This document shows, piece after piece, positions 41,566 to 41,688 of a DNA stretch of 41,688 bases. The notes below the pieces were generated by a model. That model had not been told where the DNA came from, ran no database searches, and was given only the letters and a program-made list of their open reading frames with translations. Every line of letters begins with the position of its first letter. Position 1 is the first letter of the stretch. The DNA comes from an uncultured Spirochaetaceae bacterium (GTDB lineage: Bacteria > Spirochaetota > Spirochaetia > Sphaerochaetales > Sphaerochaetaceae): assembly GCA_944389025.1 (NCBI GenBank), contig CALXKU010000021.1, forward strand, positions 1-41,688, written 5' to 3'. The position numbers and the translations under genes are program-made.

Positions 41566-41646
41566 TTAGCGAATGTTTTTTGCTATCCTATTGATGTCCT
41601 TATCAGATAAGTGGTTATTCGCTATTTCTGGTGGGTAAATAGTCAT
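41566..41646 (-). CDS. Very small open frame (26 residues), possibly coupled to a frame entering from the right edge
   Basis: ATG at 41646 to TAA at 41566 encodes MTIYPPEIANNHLSDKDINR and six more residues. Its ATG overlaps (TGATG) the TGA of another frame that enters from the window edge and ends with GFDFPFIPIMD. The overlap imitates a translational pair, but the peptide is very short and nothing in it is recognisable. It may be a decayed gene end or chance. Confidence 0.2.
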   Translation of the reverse strand: MTIYPPEIANNHLSDKDINRIAKNIR

Positions 41647-41688
41647 CAATCCATAATGGGGATGAATGGGAAATCAAATCCGCCCATG

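Noticed and set aside
1-41688. CRISPR array, tRNA or rRNA genes, prophage or defence island
   Set aside because: No regularly spaced repeats, no cloverleaf or rRNA-like sequence and no phage structural or nuclease-helicase defence genes were recognised in reading both strands.

Overview
The window looks like chromosome from an anaerobic, host- or sediment-associated bacterium, most likely a spirochaete of the Sphaerochaeta/Treponema type. This placement is inferred from gene content and was not tested by phylogeny. The hints are a family-1 solute-binding protein whose mature end reads GGSKES, a monogalactosyl-diglyceride-synthase-like glycosyltransferase, kdu genes for uronate breakdown, queuosine salvage, a desulforedoxin-like protein and no respiratory genes. 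About 35 genes are supported, mostly in tight operons with overlapping stop and start codons. Sampled rows have roughly 45-50% GC, except for a clearly AT-richer block at about 15.1-19.7 kb.

Layout. 1-122: right end of an IS200/IS605-type element, touching the stop codon of lrgB. 119-2975 (minus): cstA, then lrgA-lrgB, all putative pyruvate-type transporters. 3249-9085: an 854-residue fusion of CoA-disulfide reductase, rhodanese, siroheme sulfite-reductase-like and ferredoxin domains, then a FecBCD-like ABC importer and a convergent CbiK-like sirohydrochlorin chelatase; together they suggest siroheme/iron supply for sulfur reduction. 9128-12656: degenerate desulfoferrodoxin-like protein, ZIP metal transporter, MATE exporter and a small secreted protein. 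12710-15046 (minus): gntR-kduI-kduD uronate operon with a three-site operator. 15198-19701: AT-rich catabolic island, a LysR regulator divergent from an enolase-superfamily enzyme, a MatC-like carboxylate transporter and a cog3964-type amidohydrolase. 19748-25599 (minus): HD protein, DUF2804 protein, PpiD-like chaperone, a radical-SAM protein overlapping the queuosine-precursor transporter yhhQ, and a glycolipid glycosyltransferase.

25777-35074 (plus): class IV aminotransferase, then a compact run of DEAD-box helicase, ABC exporter, PlsC acyltransferase, a complete ECF vitamin/metal transporter (fused EcfAA', EcfT, S component) and a long-chain acyl-CoA synthetase. 35132-40848: second MATE exporter, second enolase-superfamily enzyme, a sugar-type solute-binding protein and a serine hydrolase. 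40845-41487 (minus): a YczE/YitT-like membrane-protein gene broken by one nonsense codon and one homopolymer frameshift, although its promoter looks intact.

The most novel points are the four-module sulfur reductase with its chelatase and importer, the amidohydrolase/enolase/transporter island, the radical-SAM partner of yhhQ, the 19-bp-phased operator array and the double-lesion gene at the right edge. No tRNA, rRNA or CRISPR array was seen.
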